Positions 22,675 to 35,340 of a stretch of 64,000 nt of DNA are shown here, piece by piece. The stretch is from NCBI RefSeq assembly GCF_910592395.1, contig NC_088313.1, forward strand, positions 4,096,501 to 4,160,500. Reading direction: 5' to 3'. A program made the position numbers and the translations under genes. The DNA comes from Lineus longissimus. Lineage: Eukaryota; Nemertea; Pilidiophora; Heteronemertea; Lineidae. The notes below the pieces were generated by a model that searched no databases, was not told the origin of the DNA, and worked only from the letters and a program-made list of their open reading frames with translations. Numbering within the stretch: the stretch's first letter is position 1; every line of letters begins with the position of its first letter.

Positions 22675-24313
22675 TGAAAACCTTTCACTTGTCACCAAGT
22701 CTACCGATGTTCACGTTCAACACCAAGGTCAATGATATTCATTGATCCACTGAAGGTTATTGATTAAACTTAACTTCGTCAAAGACTGATCTCAAAATCG
22801 TGGCAGCACTTATTCATGTATCAGTACCAATTACTCTTTCTTAAATATGTTGCTATTGATCCGTCCCTAGGCTGCTGACGTCATCTGAATCCCAAGAGTC
22901 AAATCGGATCCCATTAATTACATGCAGTCAAGGCCCTAGTGCCCTACTTTGAATCAACAGTCACGCAATTAAAACTCCGCGCGCATGCTATGTACATGTA
23001 ATGCACGTGCACAGAGCTGTTTATAAGATGGTTTGGATTTTGATCTACGATCCTAACGCTATTTTAGCGATTACCTGGCGATACAACAACGTGCATGAAA
23101 ATGATGCTATTTTAAAATTGACCAATCACTACGAGTGTTATATATGGACGGTCTGACGTATGGTGTCACGTGGGAATGAAGTAGTGTAAAATCTTTGTGT
23201 ACTTTCAGCTTGGCGAATGAGTGAATTCCGATTCGGAAGTTACTCGTCCGTTTTATAAGGCGGCCAATCTTCCCTGTTTGGTTCACCCCGTATCGGCTCA
23301 TCATGTATCATAGGACGTATCATAACAAATCTGTGCTGATTGTCAGACCCGAAGAATGCAGCAAACTTCCCCGCGGCAGGCCACGCGACTGGCGCGCGGA
23401 TGGCTATGGAGGTTCGATGACCCAGATAAACTTTCTCGCACCTTTTTTATAAGACACAATCTGAATGAATTTGCAATCTGAATGACACCACATGCAGTTT
23501 ATTTTCATCGAAGATTTCGTTGTGAGATTTCTAATATTGCTGCTTAATGTATTTGTTGTCACGTTGTTTTTAAGCTGTTTTGACTATGTTTTTTCTAAGG
23601 CCAGCATTTGTTTGGTTTTTTATTGCGTATTGATATCATCAAACCTACTTTGCAGTACAATGGTGCAATGCTCGTCATAGGGGAGTAACACTAAGTACTT
23701 ACCGGGTATACGGTACTGAAACATTGTCAACATTTCTAATTAGCAGTTATCTAGAGAAAATGCAAATTACGGAGGAAAAGGCATCATATACTGATGAACG
23801 AATACAAGCAGTAGGCACCGAGCAAACTCGGCCGCAAAACCACCGAACAGAACATCAGAAAATCGAAGCAGATAGATCAGATGCATTCAACCTCTTTCGT
23901 TTCAACCAAATAATGTTACTTGTTATAAAGTTACGCCTACGAAACTGCAAAGATGAATGGGTCAAAGACCTAACCACTGAAGTGCATTAGACACCCGAAT
24001 AGCATTTCATTACGACGTCAGCTCGCAACCTTACTGTAGTTGAATTAATTGATTTACAAATGTCAGATGAAAAAGAAAGGTCTGACGTCAAGAGTGACTG
24101 GTGAACTGCATCCCCATGCGCTAAGCTTCATTTCAGTTCTTAGAAAAGATTACCTTGACAAAGTCATATTCAACCATTGTCAGGCCGATTTCATAATATA
24201 AGGTAAGCTGGTACAATTATAGTCATGCTGCCATCATAGCGTCAATGTTCACTGATGTGTACTAACAGCTCTTTCAACACTGTATGGCTATAATTGTGCG
24301 ACTTGTGATATAA
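22675..24313. other. Gene-free stretch
   Basis: No exon with credible splice context found. A full CRE-type octamer TGACGTCA lies at about 22877. The ORF at 23724-23990 has no recognisable features. Confidence 0.35.
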
Positions 24314-24826
24314 TTGTATCACTTCGCCTTACTGCTTCTTCCAAGTGCAGTGCAGCGTACAAGGGCTTGCTGGGAGGGTTTGAATATATACATGCATCTA
24401 GAGCAGAATCTCAAAAGCGATCAGCCCCTCGCCCGAATGATATTGTTATCAAACACCTCCTGCTACCTGATCTTAGGTCCCACACAGACCCGGCGCAGGT
24501 CTCCGCATTCGTTCACACCTCACGAACAGAGAAGCATCATTGGCTACGACCCCTCGCACTTTCCACAAAGTGCATGTGAAATAGCGAAGGCAGAATGTTC
24601 TCAATCCTCCTGGAAGTCTACCAGGAGCCCCGCGGCATTGGAACCCAAGACGCCGAACCACCCCCACTCCAAACATTGCTTAACCAACCGGCAGTTGGGA
24701 ACCTTGCTCTTTCCACAACTCTCCAACGGACCGAAAGCAGTTTCTGACGCAGCTCAGGTGCGTAACAGCAGGTTTTCGTTAAGGACTCATTCAAAGTTAG
24801 GTGCAATTAATATGAATTGCACCTGA
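24314..24826 (+). CDS. Unsupported open frame of 170 codons, possible exon
   Basis: Longest uninterrupted frame outside MMP21. It opens with TTG; the first in-frame ATG gives about 150 residues. The product is rich in Ser, Pro, His and Arg with no domain I recognise. Local GC is higher than the flanks. A consensus donor CAG|GTGCGT occurs near the end (after about 24758) and a pyrimidine-rich AG precedes the frame, so an exon is conceivable. The frame ends inside a 10-bp-arm hairpin (24799-24824). Equally it could be chance openness of GC-rich DNA. Confidence 0.2.
   Translation: MYHFALLLLPSAVQRTRACWEGLNIYMHLEQNLKSDQPLARMILLSNTSCYLILGPTQTRRRSPHSFTPHEQRSIIGYDPSHFPQSACEIAKAECSQSSWKSTRSPAALEPKTPNHPHSKHCLTNRQLGTLLFPQLSNGPKAVSDAAQVRNSRFSLRTHSKLGAINMNCT
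24799..24824. repeat. Perfect inverted repeat, 10-bp arms
   Basis: AGGTGCAATT and AATTGCACCT separated by six bases; purpose unknown. Confidence 0.8.
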
Positions 24827-25523
24827 GATTAAGATCTAAGTAACATTATTGCGATGAGTTCCCCATGGTCATTTCGGATTCACAAATCAGTGCAAATCTA
24901 TCGAAAAGACCCATTAACCACCCCTCCCGCGACCCCCGAACAAATTAGCGGATAAACCAAATGAAAATCATCGCTGTTACCGACGTACAGTACGACATGA
25001 GCGCCAAAGTTATTTTATCGATAAAACACCCAGTAACAAATAATTGTTAAGTAAAACTGCTTGGAAGCTCATCTATAACAAACGTTCAATGTCATCCTTG
25101 CATGAGCGCTTTTATTGGTAGGACCGAAATGAAAAACAAGCGTTTTACTCAACGATGATTTTCCTCAGAGGTGCGTTTTAAGCTAAGAAGCGAGCAAATT
25201 TGCCAAAAAGAAGAGCAACATTTACCAATAAAGGACGCTCGATATACAAAGTGTTCTCTTACCTGCAAATCTATGACTTCGCATTGATCTGAACAGTACG
25301 AAGCAACTTCCTAGTTCTTCAAATGTCACGAATATAGTTTCCTTTCGCCAGGTATCGCCAACTGGTATATCTGTATTGATCACAACTAGTGTTTAATTCG
25401 ACAACTTACGTAAAGTGGAATTGAAGTAGTGAGATGTAATTCACTTTACATACTCTTACGGAATGATGAGTGAAGTTGGATGGATTTGCAGTAACAACTA
25501 CGACCTATGTTTGTCTCTATCGT

Positions 25524-25865
25524 TCAAACCGTAACACTGTCACTCACGAAATGAACCACCAAAGCACGGTGGGAAAATAGAGGCAGGAAATGTCCAACAT
25601 CAATTGAAAGACTGTAGTATGGTCGGTGATACTTCGCAACACTGTCTTTTTTCCTAATCCGAACTTGCAGTTGAAAGTCAAGATCCTTTGCAACACAGTA
25701 TTGCTGAAGAAAGCCCCGAAAGGCCTGCAGGCGTAATATCACATCTGCAACGAATGGACGGCGACCAGCCGACCGTGCATCGTTGTATTGCCTCGGCGGC
25801 GATTCCAAAACGATTTCAAACGGCGCGCACTTATCAAAATAACCGATAGAATATCCACAGTTCAT
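25524..25865 (-). CDS. Unidentified ATG-initiated ORF, 113 residues
   Basis: A true ATG opens a frame with mixed, protein-like composition (MNCGYSIGYFDKCAPFEIVL at the start, then a basic segment QLQVRIRKKD). There is no signal peptide, membrane segment or known motif. No neighbouring exon was found to join it. It may be a single-exon gene fragment or chance. Confidence 0.2.
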   Translation of the reverse strand: MNCGYSIGYFDKCAPFEIVLESPPRQYNDARSAGRRPFVADVILRLQAFRGFLQQYCVAKDLDFQLQVRIRKKDSVAKYHRPYYSLSIDVGHFLPLFSHRALVVHFVSDSVTV

Positions 25866-27534
25866 GACAAGCGACTGAATTAAAGGCCGATATCTTGCAA
25901 TCAGGTGGCCGAACCGGGAGAGTGATTAGCTCCCCGACGCCGATGGGGTAGCACAAGTGCTTTCAGACTTGCTGCGTTGGCTCGTTTGATCAGCGAGCGG
26001 CTCGAGAAAGCTACAAGAGCAATTGGTTGCGGGAAATAATGATGAAACTTAGAGGCGATAGGTCGACATCCAAGGATCAATCAACCTCGGTCGTAGGGGC
26101 ACGAACATCCTCAGCAGTACAGATAAAATCCAAGAAAGAACAAGTTAGCATCCCTGGTAACCTTTGGTTATTTGATCGAAAAGCGATTGGTAGTGTACAA
26201 ATTGGAATCATTTTACTACAAGAATATAGTAAAGGTGGTCTCAATTATCTCAAGATGAACCTCACAACTCCGGTCTGCCGCCACTATCACTCAGACAAGC
26301 TTTGAGCAGAAGATAGCAGGATTGAAGCACATTCACCGATGGTGCATGTTTTGACGGGAACTTTTGGCAAACCTCCATACAACCACTGCTTGGCTGTATG
26401 ATCTGTTCCTACGAGCTGGAATCCTAATGAACTTCGCAAAGTTTTCAAGAGAAGTTGTCTCGATGACTCTGCAAACATGGATAGATTCATGGTCCATCAG
26501 CAGTCTTATCACCGAGGCAGTTCTGCCAATATTTTTCTTTAAACTACTTTAGTACCATGTCAGTCTAAGCTTATCGAAAAACAGTTACACTACACATTTC
26601 TGAGGCGACACATATGACATTGGTAAAGTTAGTTGTTGAGAAATTGGCGATTTAGGGCTGTTGGTGTCAATAATGACCACAATCTAAATTTCAACTTTAT
26701 TCTTTCAATAGCTCATGAGACGTTTTTTTCAAATGGGCCTCAGCTGCAATTTAGGAAATATCTAGATGGGGGGAAGAGTGAGTTCGATTTAATCCATTAT
26801 CTAGTACCAGGGCCTACTGCATGACTCCATCCTTATGCACATGCTCATAAGGGAGCACATGTGACTGCAAATGGCCTGATAAGTCAGGATGGTTGGAAAC
26901 AGGTTGTAACCACTTGGGACTTCTTGGCAATCTTTCTGTTTGTCTAATATACAAGTCTCCCTCTGATTTAATCAATGCTCGAACAACTTGTTGCAGTAGA
27001 AATAATGTAAAAAGAACATGGTAGATTTTGTGTGGCCAGAATCAGAAATCGGCTGAACAAGGTACATGTTCATGACATAGACTCGTGTTGGAGATTGGCC
27101 CCTTTCAGACAAAGATAATGGGATCATTATGTTGGTTTGCACTGTGAGAAGTAAAATCATTCCTCTATTTTTGTTTTATTTTAAAACTTTTTTGTAGCAC
27201 TTTTGTTGTGTTTACCTGTGGGAAACGGAGAACGTCCACAGCATTCCCTCGAACGGCTTCCTTTGAAGATAAGATGAACAACTACTTGTATGCACTTTTT
27301 TCTCAGGAAATAGATGCTGCGATCAAACATAGAAAAAAATTTTGAAAGCCATGAACCGGAGTTGGCTGAACAGTGTTTCGCCGTATGCATTGTACTTTAA
27401 TGTGCATCATCAATGTACCAGGATATATTAATATAATATTTACGATTTAAGAACTTGATACTCCATTAATGCTAATCTGATGGTATGTTTTAGTTCATAT
27501 ATGAAGTGACTATTAACCTAGTTATCTATTTTAG
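25866..27534. other. Gene-free stretch
   Basis: Several overlapping short ORFs on both strands, none with coding character; no RNA gene or repeat recognised. Confidence 0.35.
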
Positions 27535-27688
27535 AGTTTGTATGACAGAACCGTCAATTGCCGTGAGAAAGACATGCCTTTTGGCTAAAATGTTATGTAA
27601 AACAGCTTATGGAATTTTGTTTATTGCAAAAGAAAATCACAATCTTTTAGAAATAACTGAAGCAGGTGTCCGAACGCTTCTTAACTGA
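27535..27688 (+). CDS. Possible terminal exon, unidentified
   Basis: After a pyrimidine/AG acceptor (ATCTATTTTAG) an open frame encodes VCMTEPSIAVRKTCLLAKML and about 30 further residues before a TGA. An ATTAAA lies about 130 bases downstream. The composition is plausible for protein, but nothing upstream was found to splice to it. Confidence 0.15.
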
Positions 27689-30145
27689 CCGAACGAACGG
27701 TATAGTGTTTAGTGTCGCCCTTTTTTGGAGCGGTATATCTTCAGGGGTTATACTCAACGGAAGTGCAGCCAGCATGTTCTGATGTAAAGCGTTATTGAGT
27801 GGTTGCAAAATGTGAAATAATTAAAAAACATAATTTGGTCGGAAAGGCCGCCAAAATTGGGGTGGGCGGGACGGGAAACAAGTCTTTATTTTTTGCTTGC
27901 CTTTATAAAGAAACGCGATGCAACAACAGTCAGATTAACACAACATGAAAGCACATCCCCTCATGGTTTTTTCCTTGATGATGCTGACTCGAGTTGCAGT
28001 CAAAGTCTAGACAGTATTGCCAAACATGCAGGCTGAGTGACGCGGATGAGTGTAGTGGCGGATTACTTCGTTCAGAAGTCAACATAGTCACGGATCAGGC
28101 AATTGGCTGTCGGTAAGATCGATAACCTCTTGGCCCGGGGACTTGGCGCCTCCGTCGGGACGCCAGTGCCGTAAATCCGGTGTCGGGCTATTACTGTTGA
28201 TTCATCGTCTTCGATCCCTGTATTGATTTCGGCAATAGACCGCCATTAGCCGTCCCAGTGGCCCAGGGGTTAAGTTAGTTCAGTTTGTTGCTCTCTGGCT
28301 GATGGCGTATCTTAACTGGGTTAATTACTCGGAAATAACATCGAAGACGTAATGGTGGAAGAAGACATATCATCCGAGGTAAAAAAATCTAGATCTTAGT
28401 TACTAAGATCTCATTCAGTTCGGTACACGTGTTCGTGTACCTGTGCATGTACATTCGTTACAAGATTCTCGTAAGATTCTAATTTAAGATTTTAACACAA
28501 AATCTGATGTTCATGAAACTATGAGATCTTAATCCAGAAATTTACATGTACAGTGTATAAGAATAGTATCTTGGATTTTCTTCCAAGTTTGCTCTTTTTT
28601 ATTTCTGTTGATGATGTAATCCATATAGATTTCTTCCACAGTTCTCCAAGAAAATTGATTAAGAAACACAGAGATATTTTTTACTCGACGGGTTATCTTG
28701 TCTCCTCGTTTGTTTAAGCTAATATATAGGCCAAACTTTTGCTATCGTAGTTGTCTGGAAACTATACTAATGATGCAACCCGACAGCGCGTTTTTTTTGT
28801 TGGCAGACGCTGCGGGCCGATTGCACTTTAAGATGAGATCAGCCAGCGATGTTCTGATCAATGGATCCGATGTCTGCTGTGGTGGGGCTCCCGCACTCGT
28901 CCATCACTTGGAATCAATAACTAGAGCGTCTATAGACAACATTATCGGCCAAGTTAAAGAGTCGTAAGAAATATGTGCTGGGGACCGCGTCTAGACTAGC
29001 GCAGCCGACAGCAATTTAACTCGGAGGAGTCAGCTTGCCCACCTCCATATTTTCTACCTCATCAATTTTTATGAAGATTGATTTTCAAGTTTAAAGTGGA
29101 ATAGTTAGCTTATAAAGCACTTCATACGTATATACACATAGCCTTATTTGATTTCAATGATTTCAATTATTACAATGACTCGATCAGATTGAATGTTCAT
29201 CTAGATTTTATTGAAGCATTTCTCTCAAATCATATTGCGTCTGACTGAATTTGCTTCTTGAATTAAAACTTGAATTTGCATGACTGAAGTCTTAGACTAC
29301 TGTCTCCAGATGCAATTCAAGTGTTTCAGTAGAGAGACATCTAAAACAAAGTGACTTTTCTTGTTACAATGCAGCTCAAAATCACTTCCATTCAGGCACG
29401 ACAGGTCAGGGTTTAATTTCATTTCGTTTCGACAATTTCGTTTCGTTTCTTTGACTTCGTTTGGGTTTTATCAGTAACCACAGGTCAAGGTTCTCTTCAT
29501 TGACTCTGATCGTCCCAAAACATGCCTTGATTAAAGTATAGCCTGGGCATTATGAATCAAAGTGTCTTGCTCACTGTAATCAGTTGCTCAGCAATGCATT
29601 GCCCGAGTACATTCCGGTTCTGTGCAGATATGGTTCGAGCCTTCCCGATTGAAGGGGCTGCTGTGCTCGAAAGCAGCGCCACCTTCCAAATTCCGAAAAT
29701 GACCCAAGGTCACGTTTGAAGTTGGTATATTGGACTATGCATAAGTTTGTGGACTTGCAAACCTATACATAACAACATCGTTACATGTATGATGATTCAG
29801 CTCGCAATACGTTTGGCCAGCTTCACTGACCAGTTGGCGCCATTGATCAATTGTTGTAAAGTGTTCATTCACGTAGATTAAACGTTCTTGGCAATTTTAC
29901 AAAATCTGCAATTTCACTGAGTTACGTCTACACGTAGGTTGAATGGTGTGCTTTGCAACATCACGGACTTCTTCAGTCATTCCGTTGAGTTCTGAATCTC
30001 CCGTTGTTTTATAAGGTATCATCAAATAAGCCAGAGAAGCAGGTCCACAGCTGGGATTCACCGCGGTTTATCTGACTAAATGATTTGGCTTATTCGGGAA
30101 TCTTACTTTCTTGTGGTAAGATGCGGATACATGTACCTTTTTTAA
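27689..30145. other. Gene-free stretch
   Basis: No exon or RNA gene identified. An isolated B-box-like GGTTCGAGCC near 29631 has no matching A box or tRNA fold. The ORF at 28698-28967 is unconvincing. Confidence 0.35.
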
Positions 30146-30358
30146 AGGGACAATATAGGCAGCAGCTAGGCAGGCAAGATAAAGTTACACGAAGTCGCCA
30201 ATAGGGGTCTCTCACATCTCACAGTACGTCGAAATGATTCACGCTTGTACGAGGAATACATTTAGTGCTGAATCAGACATGACCCATGGCCCTTACTCTG
30301 TATATTTGCCACCTGAAGATGGCCAAATTAGCCCCTCTGGCCCTGCCCATAGTACCCT
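30146..30358. mobile_element. TTAA-flanked MITE, family 1, copy 2 (inverted)
   Basis: A 213-bp element flanked by TTAA at 30142-30145 and 30359-30362, lying in opposite orientation to 16651-16851. Ends AGGGACAATATAGGCAG and, reversed, AGGGTACTATGGGCAGG are the terminal inverted repeats. The two copies differ by scattered substitutions and small indels, so the insertions are not very recent. No ORF. Confidence 0.88.
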
Positions 30359-30362
30359 TTAA

Positions 30363-31431
30363 GGCAATAGCCAAAATACTGAGAGAAGCAATGCGCATAT
30401 CAAACCTGCTGAACGAACGAGTTCTTTAAACATTACTTCATATAACCCTACATATTATCCACGAAATCAATTGATTATATCTGTTATATGTAGGTTGGCG
30501 CCTTCGCTCGATACCTTCAACTTTGAAAGCTAGTGGTGCGTTGATGCTACTATAAGTGCAATACATGTACATTGATATCGGAAATAAAAGGTACAGAGTT
30601 AATCAGAAGGATTCAAAATAATTACTGTATAACTTATTCATGTAATATTTCAAACACTTTAGCTGCTTCAAATTTGACTGAGTGAATAAAATGAACTTGT
30701 ACACACGTAGCCTACACGCAGCCGGTGTAAAGGTTTATAATGTCCTAAGATAGAATGTCCGAGGAACGATGGATTGTTCTATTATGCTATTTGAATGTTT
30801 GAGCTATTGACGGGCGTGGCCTTTTTCGACCCATATACCATAATACGTCAGAAGACAATAGAGCCGGACACTTTTTCCAGAGGGACATGTTCTTCTTCTG
30901 CATCAGCATTGATGCTAAAAAATCCACAGAAAATCGTACATACGCCTACTGTTTAACCAGGAGCAATATGCTGGTACAAAGTCACGATTAATTCAGGATT
31001 ATAAGTTAGGATTAATTCCGATTTGTTTCGGTGACTGTTGTCCAGGGGTTCTCAAAAGTATATCATAATGCCCCTTAATTGCTCCGTCAGTCTCAAAGCT
31101 TGTCAAAATAAAAGGGCTCATTGACTGCGTGATATAATGCTAAACCTAGCTAAGGAACAGGACAGCCCCTTTGGATACACACAAACTGCTTAGACAAATG
31201 GATATTACCCCAATGCCTTTGTGAGAGGTGACGAGAAAACCACTGAGAAGTCACGTGGAATCTATGAAAGAAAAGGAGCACATGGCTGAGATAAGCGCTT
31301 TCTTTTAGTATCGAGACTCTAAATGTCATGTTTAGGAAGCTCACATTGGTATTTTATGTCTAAAGCCGAAACCACCAACGGGGTGCTTTGGCCGTTGTCC
31401 AATGTTCCATCTGCTGGGTGTCAATTAAACC
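30363..31431. other. Gene-free stretch
   Basis: Nothing recognisable beyond short shadow ORFs. Confidence 0.35.
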
Positions 31432-31653
31432 ATGCGTCCGCCACTCAAACATGCAAAATCAATGTTCAGGACTAACGTCTCACAATTTCGCTATCAGACA
31501 CAACCGAGTTATCTGGATTGGTTAAAGACCGAAATTGCCAATATACATGCTAATCAAGGAAATAATCTAACAGCTAAACTCCTTTTTCGACAAATGAGTG
31601 ATGCCAACCAAATGATACCAAATGATACAGACGAATTTGAGGACATGCAATAA
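31432..31653 (+). CDS. Unidentified ATG-initiated ORF, 73 residues
   Basis: ATG follows AAACC. The product starts MRPPLKHAKSMF and ends with an acidic tail (NDTDEFEDMQ); the middle YLDWLKTEIANIHANQGNN looks helical. Composition is more protein-like than neighbouring ORFs, but there is no known domain and no exon partners. Confidence 0.2.
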   Translation: MRPPLKHAKSMFRTNVSQFRYQTQPSYLDWLKTEIANIHANQGNNLTAKLLFRQMSDANQMIPNDTDEFEDMQ

Positions 31654-32065
31654 TTGCAGGAAAATGAGATGTACGCAATACTGTTGGCAATGTCAATAGC
31701 AAAATCGGTATACATTTTTCAATAACTAGTATATAGGAGGAGGAGAATATTAGTACTTGTGTGACAGATTAGAAGCAGCATCTTGTACAGTCCCATGAAA
31801 GACACGAAAGACATTCTGATCTCGGCCAAGCTGGGGCATTTTCAAGGAGGAAAATGATCCAGTGATTTCTACAGTTTATTTCTATATTTCGAAATGTCAT
31901 AGTTGTGTGAGTGCACGAGGAAGGCCCCAGTTTAGTTCAGAAATTCGGAAGATGAAAGTTACAAATCCTGAGTTTCTTTCGCTTTAGAATTGAACTGTGC
32001 ATAACATGGCTGTGCAGTAATCGACGAATTGTCAGAGACAATCGAACACAATATTGGAAAACATT

Positions 32066-32519
32066 GCATGGAATGCGAGAACTTAAAATAATCAAGATTG
32101 TAGGATTGCATGGAATGCGAGAACTTAAAATACTCAAGAATGTAGGATTGCATGAAATGTCAGAAACTTTATAAGATAATCAAGAATGTAGGATTGCATA
32201 AGATGTCCGATCTTGAAATAATCAAGAATGTAGGATTGCATGAAATGTCAAAGCTTAAAATATTCGAGAATGTAGGATTGCATTTAATGTCAGAACATAG
32301 AATGTTCGAGAATGTAGGATTGCATGAAATGTCAAAGCTTAAAATATTCGAGAACATAGGATTGCATTTAATGTCAGAACATAGAATTATTCGAGAATGT
32401 AGGATTGCATGAAATGTCAGAACTTGAAATATTCGAGAATGTAGGATTGCATGAAATGTCAGAACTTGAAATATTCGAGAATGTAGGATTGCACTGCATG
32501 AAATGCGAGAAATATAGAT
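32066..32519. repeat. Minisatellite, 42-bp unit, about 10-11 copies
   Basis: Units run from GCATGAAATGTCA to AATGTAGGATT, with ATTCGAGA or AATCAAGA variants in the middle. One unit carries a 4-bp insertion. Because 42 is divisible by three, both strands stay open for long stretches (plus reading KLKIFENVGLHEMS, minus reading ILSFDISCNPTFSN), which explains the ORFs here. Confidence 0.95.
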
Positions 32520-35293
32520 ACTCACTAATTATGTTGGTTTCTTTATTCCGTTTGGGAGCGTAGAGTAATAGGACACAATTGTTCGAATTATTCTATGTTC
32601 CCGGCGATTGATCGGACTAACACGGCTGCAACTCTCGAAAAGATGACCGAACCGGCAAGCCAACCTTAATAAACCACTTGACCGCGTGGTTGAGTTACAA
32701 CTGATTTGAACCCGATCGATCGTTGTCAAGTAAAGGAGAGGGTCAACGGAGTTACCATAAGATTTTAAGTAAAATTCTTGCACTTATAATTGGGTACCTG
32801 TACGATATCTGATGCATGAATATTTTTTCTCCATAAGAAAAATACTCGGATTTAAATTTAACTCAGATTAGAATATATTTAGAGTTTAAATCTAACTTCA
32901 GGTATCAAGATCGTTGACATTTTTGACATGATGGCTTAAAATGTCTGAAATATGAAAGACTGTTGACATATTGTCCACTAAATTAAGCTATTTTTAGTAG
33001 TATATATGGCGGCCAGTAACAATATTGGCGAAAGGTGTAAAATTAATACAATACCAAAGTGCTATTTTTGGGTTTCAAGTTATCAAAAATTCAAAAATTC
33101 TCATAGTCAAATCTATTTTCGAATAACTGTATAGCTGACGTCACAAAATCGGATTAATTTTGAATTTTTCGAGAAGAGAAATTTGACAATATTTCTGCAA
33201 CAAACAATGAGTGATTTTTCAAGACAAAAATTCACATGCAATGTTACATTATTTCTTGCTCTCCATTGACGTCACAATCCAGATTAAATTCATATTTTGA
33301 TACACTGATTTTTCGGTTTATGTTGGCCCTAATTTCTTCGCCTAGTGCATTTTTTTGCAGTCAAAATGATGGAAATTTGACCCTGAGTTTTCAAGTGTTG
33401 AAAATCATTCAATATTAAGAAAACATGAAAATTCCAAGGGTTTAAAAGGTCCATTAGTCCCTCTTCATTGACGTCACTAATAGCGGATTAGTTACAATAT
33501 TTTGATACCGGGACAAGGGCGTGAAAGCTATCACACACAACGATCGTGACGAAATTATTGTGTCGGCATGCAGAATGCAGGTTACCGAACCAAGGCAACT
33601 TACAAACATCTTAGGAGACATCTTTAACATCAGACATTGCACTGCGAGATACAAAACAGAGGCCACAGTAGTCCTTTCTAAGCTCATACCAAACCTTGGA
33701 TGACAAACAACCATCCCTTGCTTTTATTTCCTAAATTTACGAATACTGCCTTTCTCAAATACTGTATTTGTTGATAATCTAAACCTTTTGTCAAGTCATT
33801 TCAAAATCACCAAATATATTTTTTGGCCGGGGCTTGCTTTGTTCTGAACGTAGAAGGACAGTAGGCCTAGTATACTGAGAAGAGGGCACTGCCAATTCGA
33901 TTCTTCGAGAAAAAAAAACTAGTCAAGGATTATGACATAGGAAGCTTGAAATTCTAACTGAACTTCCCACATGTCGGCGATACAAGGTAAATAAGGTCAC
34001 AAACCAAGTAAACTACAAAAAAACTGTCCATCAAGTCGGTTAGTTGGTTCCGCGAAAAAAAAGTGTTGAGCAGGGAGCTTGACCGATAAACCAAACTCAG
34101 GGAGGTCTTTCTCAGCTACTAATGAAAACATAGTGCAAGCTTAGGCCTAATACCCGTTTAAGGCGAGGGTCACCAAGTCAGGTAAGCCTGTCGAACAAAT
34201 AAGCCGGGTTTTCTGGTGAAAATTAAGCCACGAGACTCCAATTTTTAGTAAAAAAGAAGGATACAATCTCATTGAAAGTCGAAGCTAAGCGAAAAATAAA
34301 GAATAATGTCCAGACAAATTGGGCCAGCATGACGTCAGGGTGGTCAAAATCCCTCTGGCTCCTTGCCGGACTACACCAGGCCCGGGCGACTCCTCTATTC
34401 GCAGAGTGTTGGCTGCTCCGCGCCTGGGGGTTGGACTGCAAATTATGAGTTTGGGAGGTTGAATTTAATTACAGAGCCAATTTTGTAGGGCTCCCCCCAA
34501 AAAACTATGACAGTTATATAGCGGATACAAAATCGCAACAACGGGTGGTATTACCAAGTCACTTCTGCCGACGTGTGTAGCAATAATATACCTTTTTTTC
34601 GACACATGGATTCAAGACATTGCCTTTAAGTATTTACTTTAACAAGTGCACTAACGTCTACACTATATATGTATGGGTTAAAAATTCATCACAAGGGGCA
34701 AATCTTTTGAGACATATCAACAATAAAGTACTCGTGTTTTTCATATTGTTCATTGGTGACATTATCCACAAACTGGACAATGAAAGCTTACGCAAAATTC
34801 AGGCATTAAGCGCTTAGCAAAGCCTCTCAGCCACTTCGCCGTTGTAGTGGGCACTCTTATACCTCGAGGGAGTATAAAGCCAGAGAGAATGAAAAATTAA
34901 CTGTGAATAAATGCTTAAGGACTTGGGCATAATATCAACGGGCAGGTCCAAAGTTCACCCGCTGAGTTATAGAGCCCTGCCATTCTTATTCTGTCAAAGA
35001 CAAGGGATAACATTGAATAAGGGACTGGACTTTAAAAAAAGTCCGGCTAGGTATACGATCTGTCACCCTTTCAATGCTATGAGCCTACTTGTTATTCCAT
35101 ACGAAATGTACATGCACGATGCATTGTTGATATCGTACAGGGAAATATCGAATGAACCCGTACGATAGCTGAGTATGTAGGAGACGGTACGGAAGCAACA
35201 GGGTATATAACTCGAGGTTTGAGGTTCGAGTGAGATACCCCTCACAGGGCCTCTGGCGAAACTTTCATATGTTCCTTAAAATAGAAACAGTTA
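32520..35293. other. Gene-free stretch with three CRE-type octamers
   Basis: Contains TGACGTCA at 33136, 33267 and 33469, the latter two each within CATTGACGTCAC followed by a GATTA-rich segment. A 60-codon frame at 33521-33703 starts with GTG and has no known motif. Otherwise nothing recognised. Confidence 0.4.
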
Positions 35294-35297
35294 TTAA

Positions 35298-35340
35298 AGG
35301 GGTAGTACGCCATTCAATTACAAACTTTAAATTTCTAACG
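35298..35340. mobile_element. Possible 5' end of a TTAA-type MITE
   Basis: TTAA at 35294-35297 is followed by AGGGGTAGTACGCCATTC, similar to the start of the 2449 element, and by AATTACAAACTTTAAATTTC. The far end could not be located, so this is probably a truncated copy. Confidence 0.3.

Noticed and set aside
22199-22745. 178- and 117-codon ORFs with repeated YIRHLPLIFV
   Set aside because: They are readings of the 20-bp minisatellite, whose 60-bp triple period keeps frames open.
28255-28320. A-box-like GTGGCCCAGGGGTTAAG
   Set aside because: No B box follows and no SINE body or tail is visible.
29580-29690. B-box-like GGTTCGAGCC suggesting a tRNA
   Set aside because: No A box at the correct distance and no cloverleaf can be drawn.
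32152-32525. Repeat-protein ORFs on both strands
   Set aside because: Explained by the 42-bp minisatellite with a unit divisible by three; open on both strands equally.
33521-33703. 60-codon frame after the CRE cluster
   Set aside because: GTG start, no domain, no paired splice evidence.
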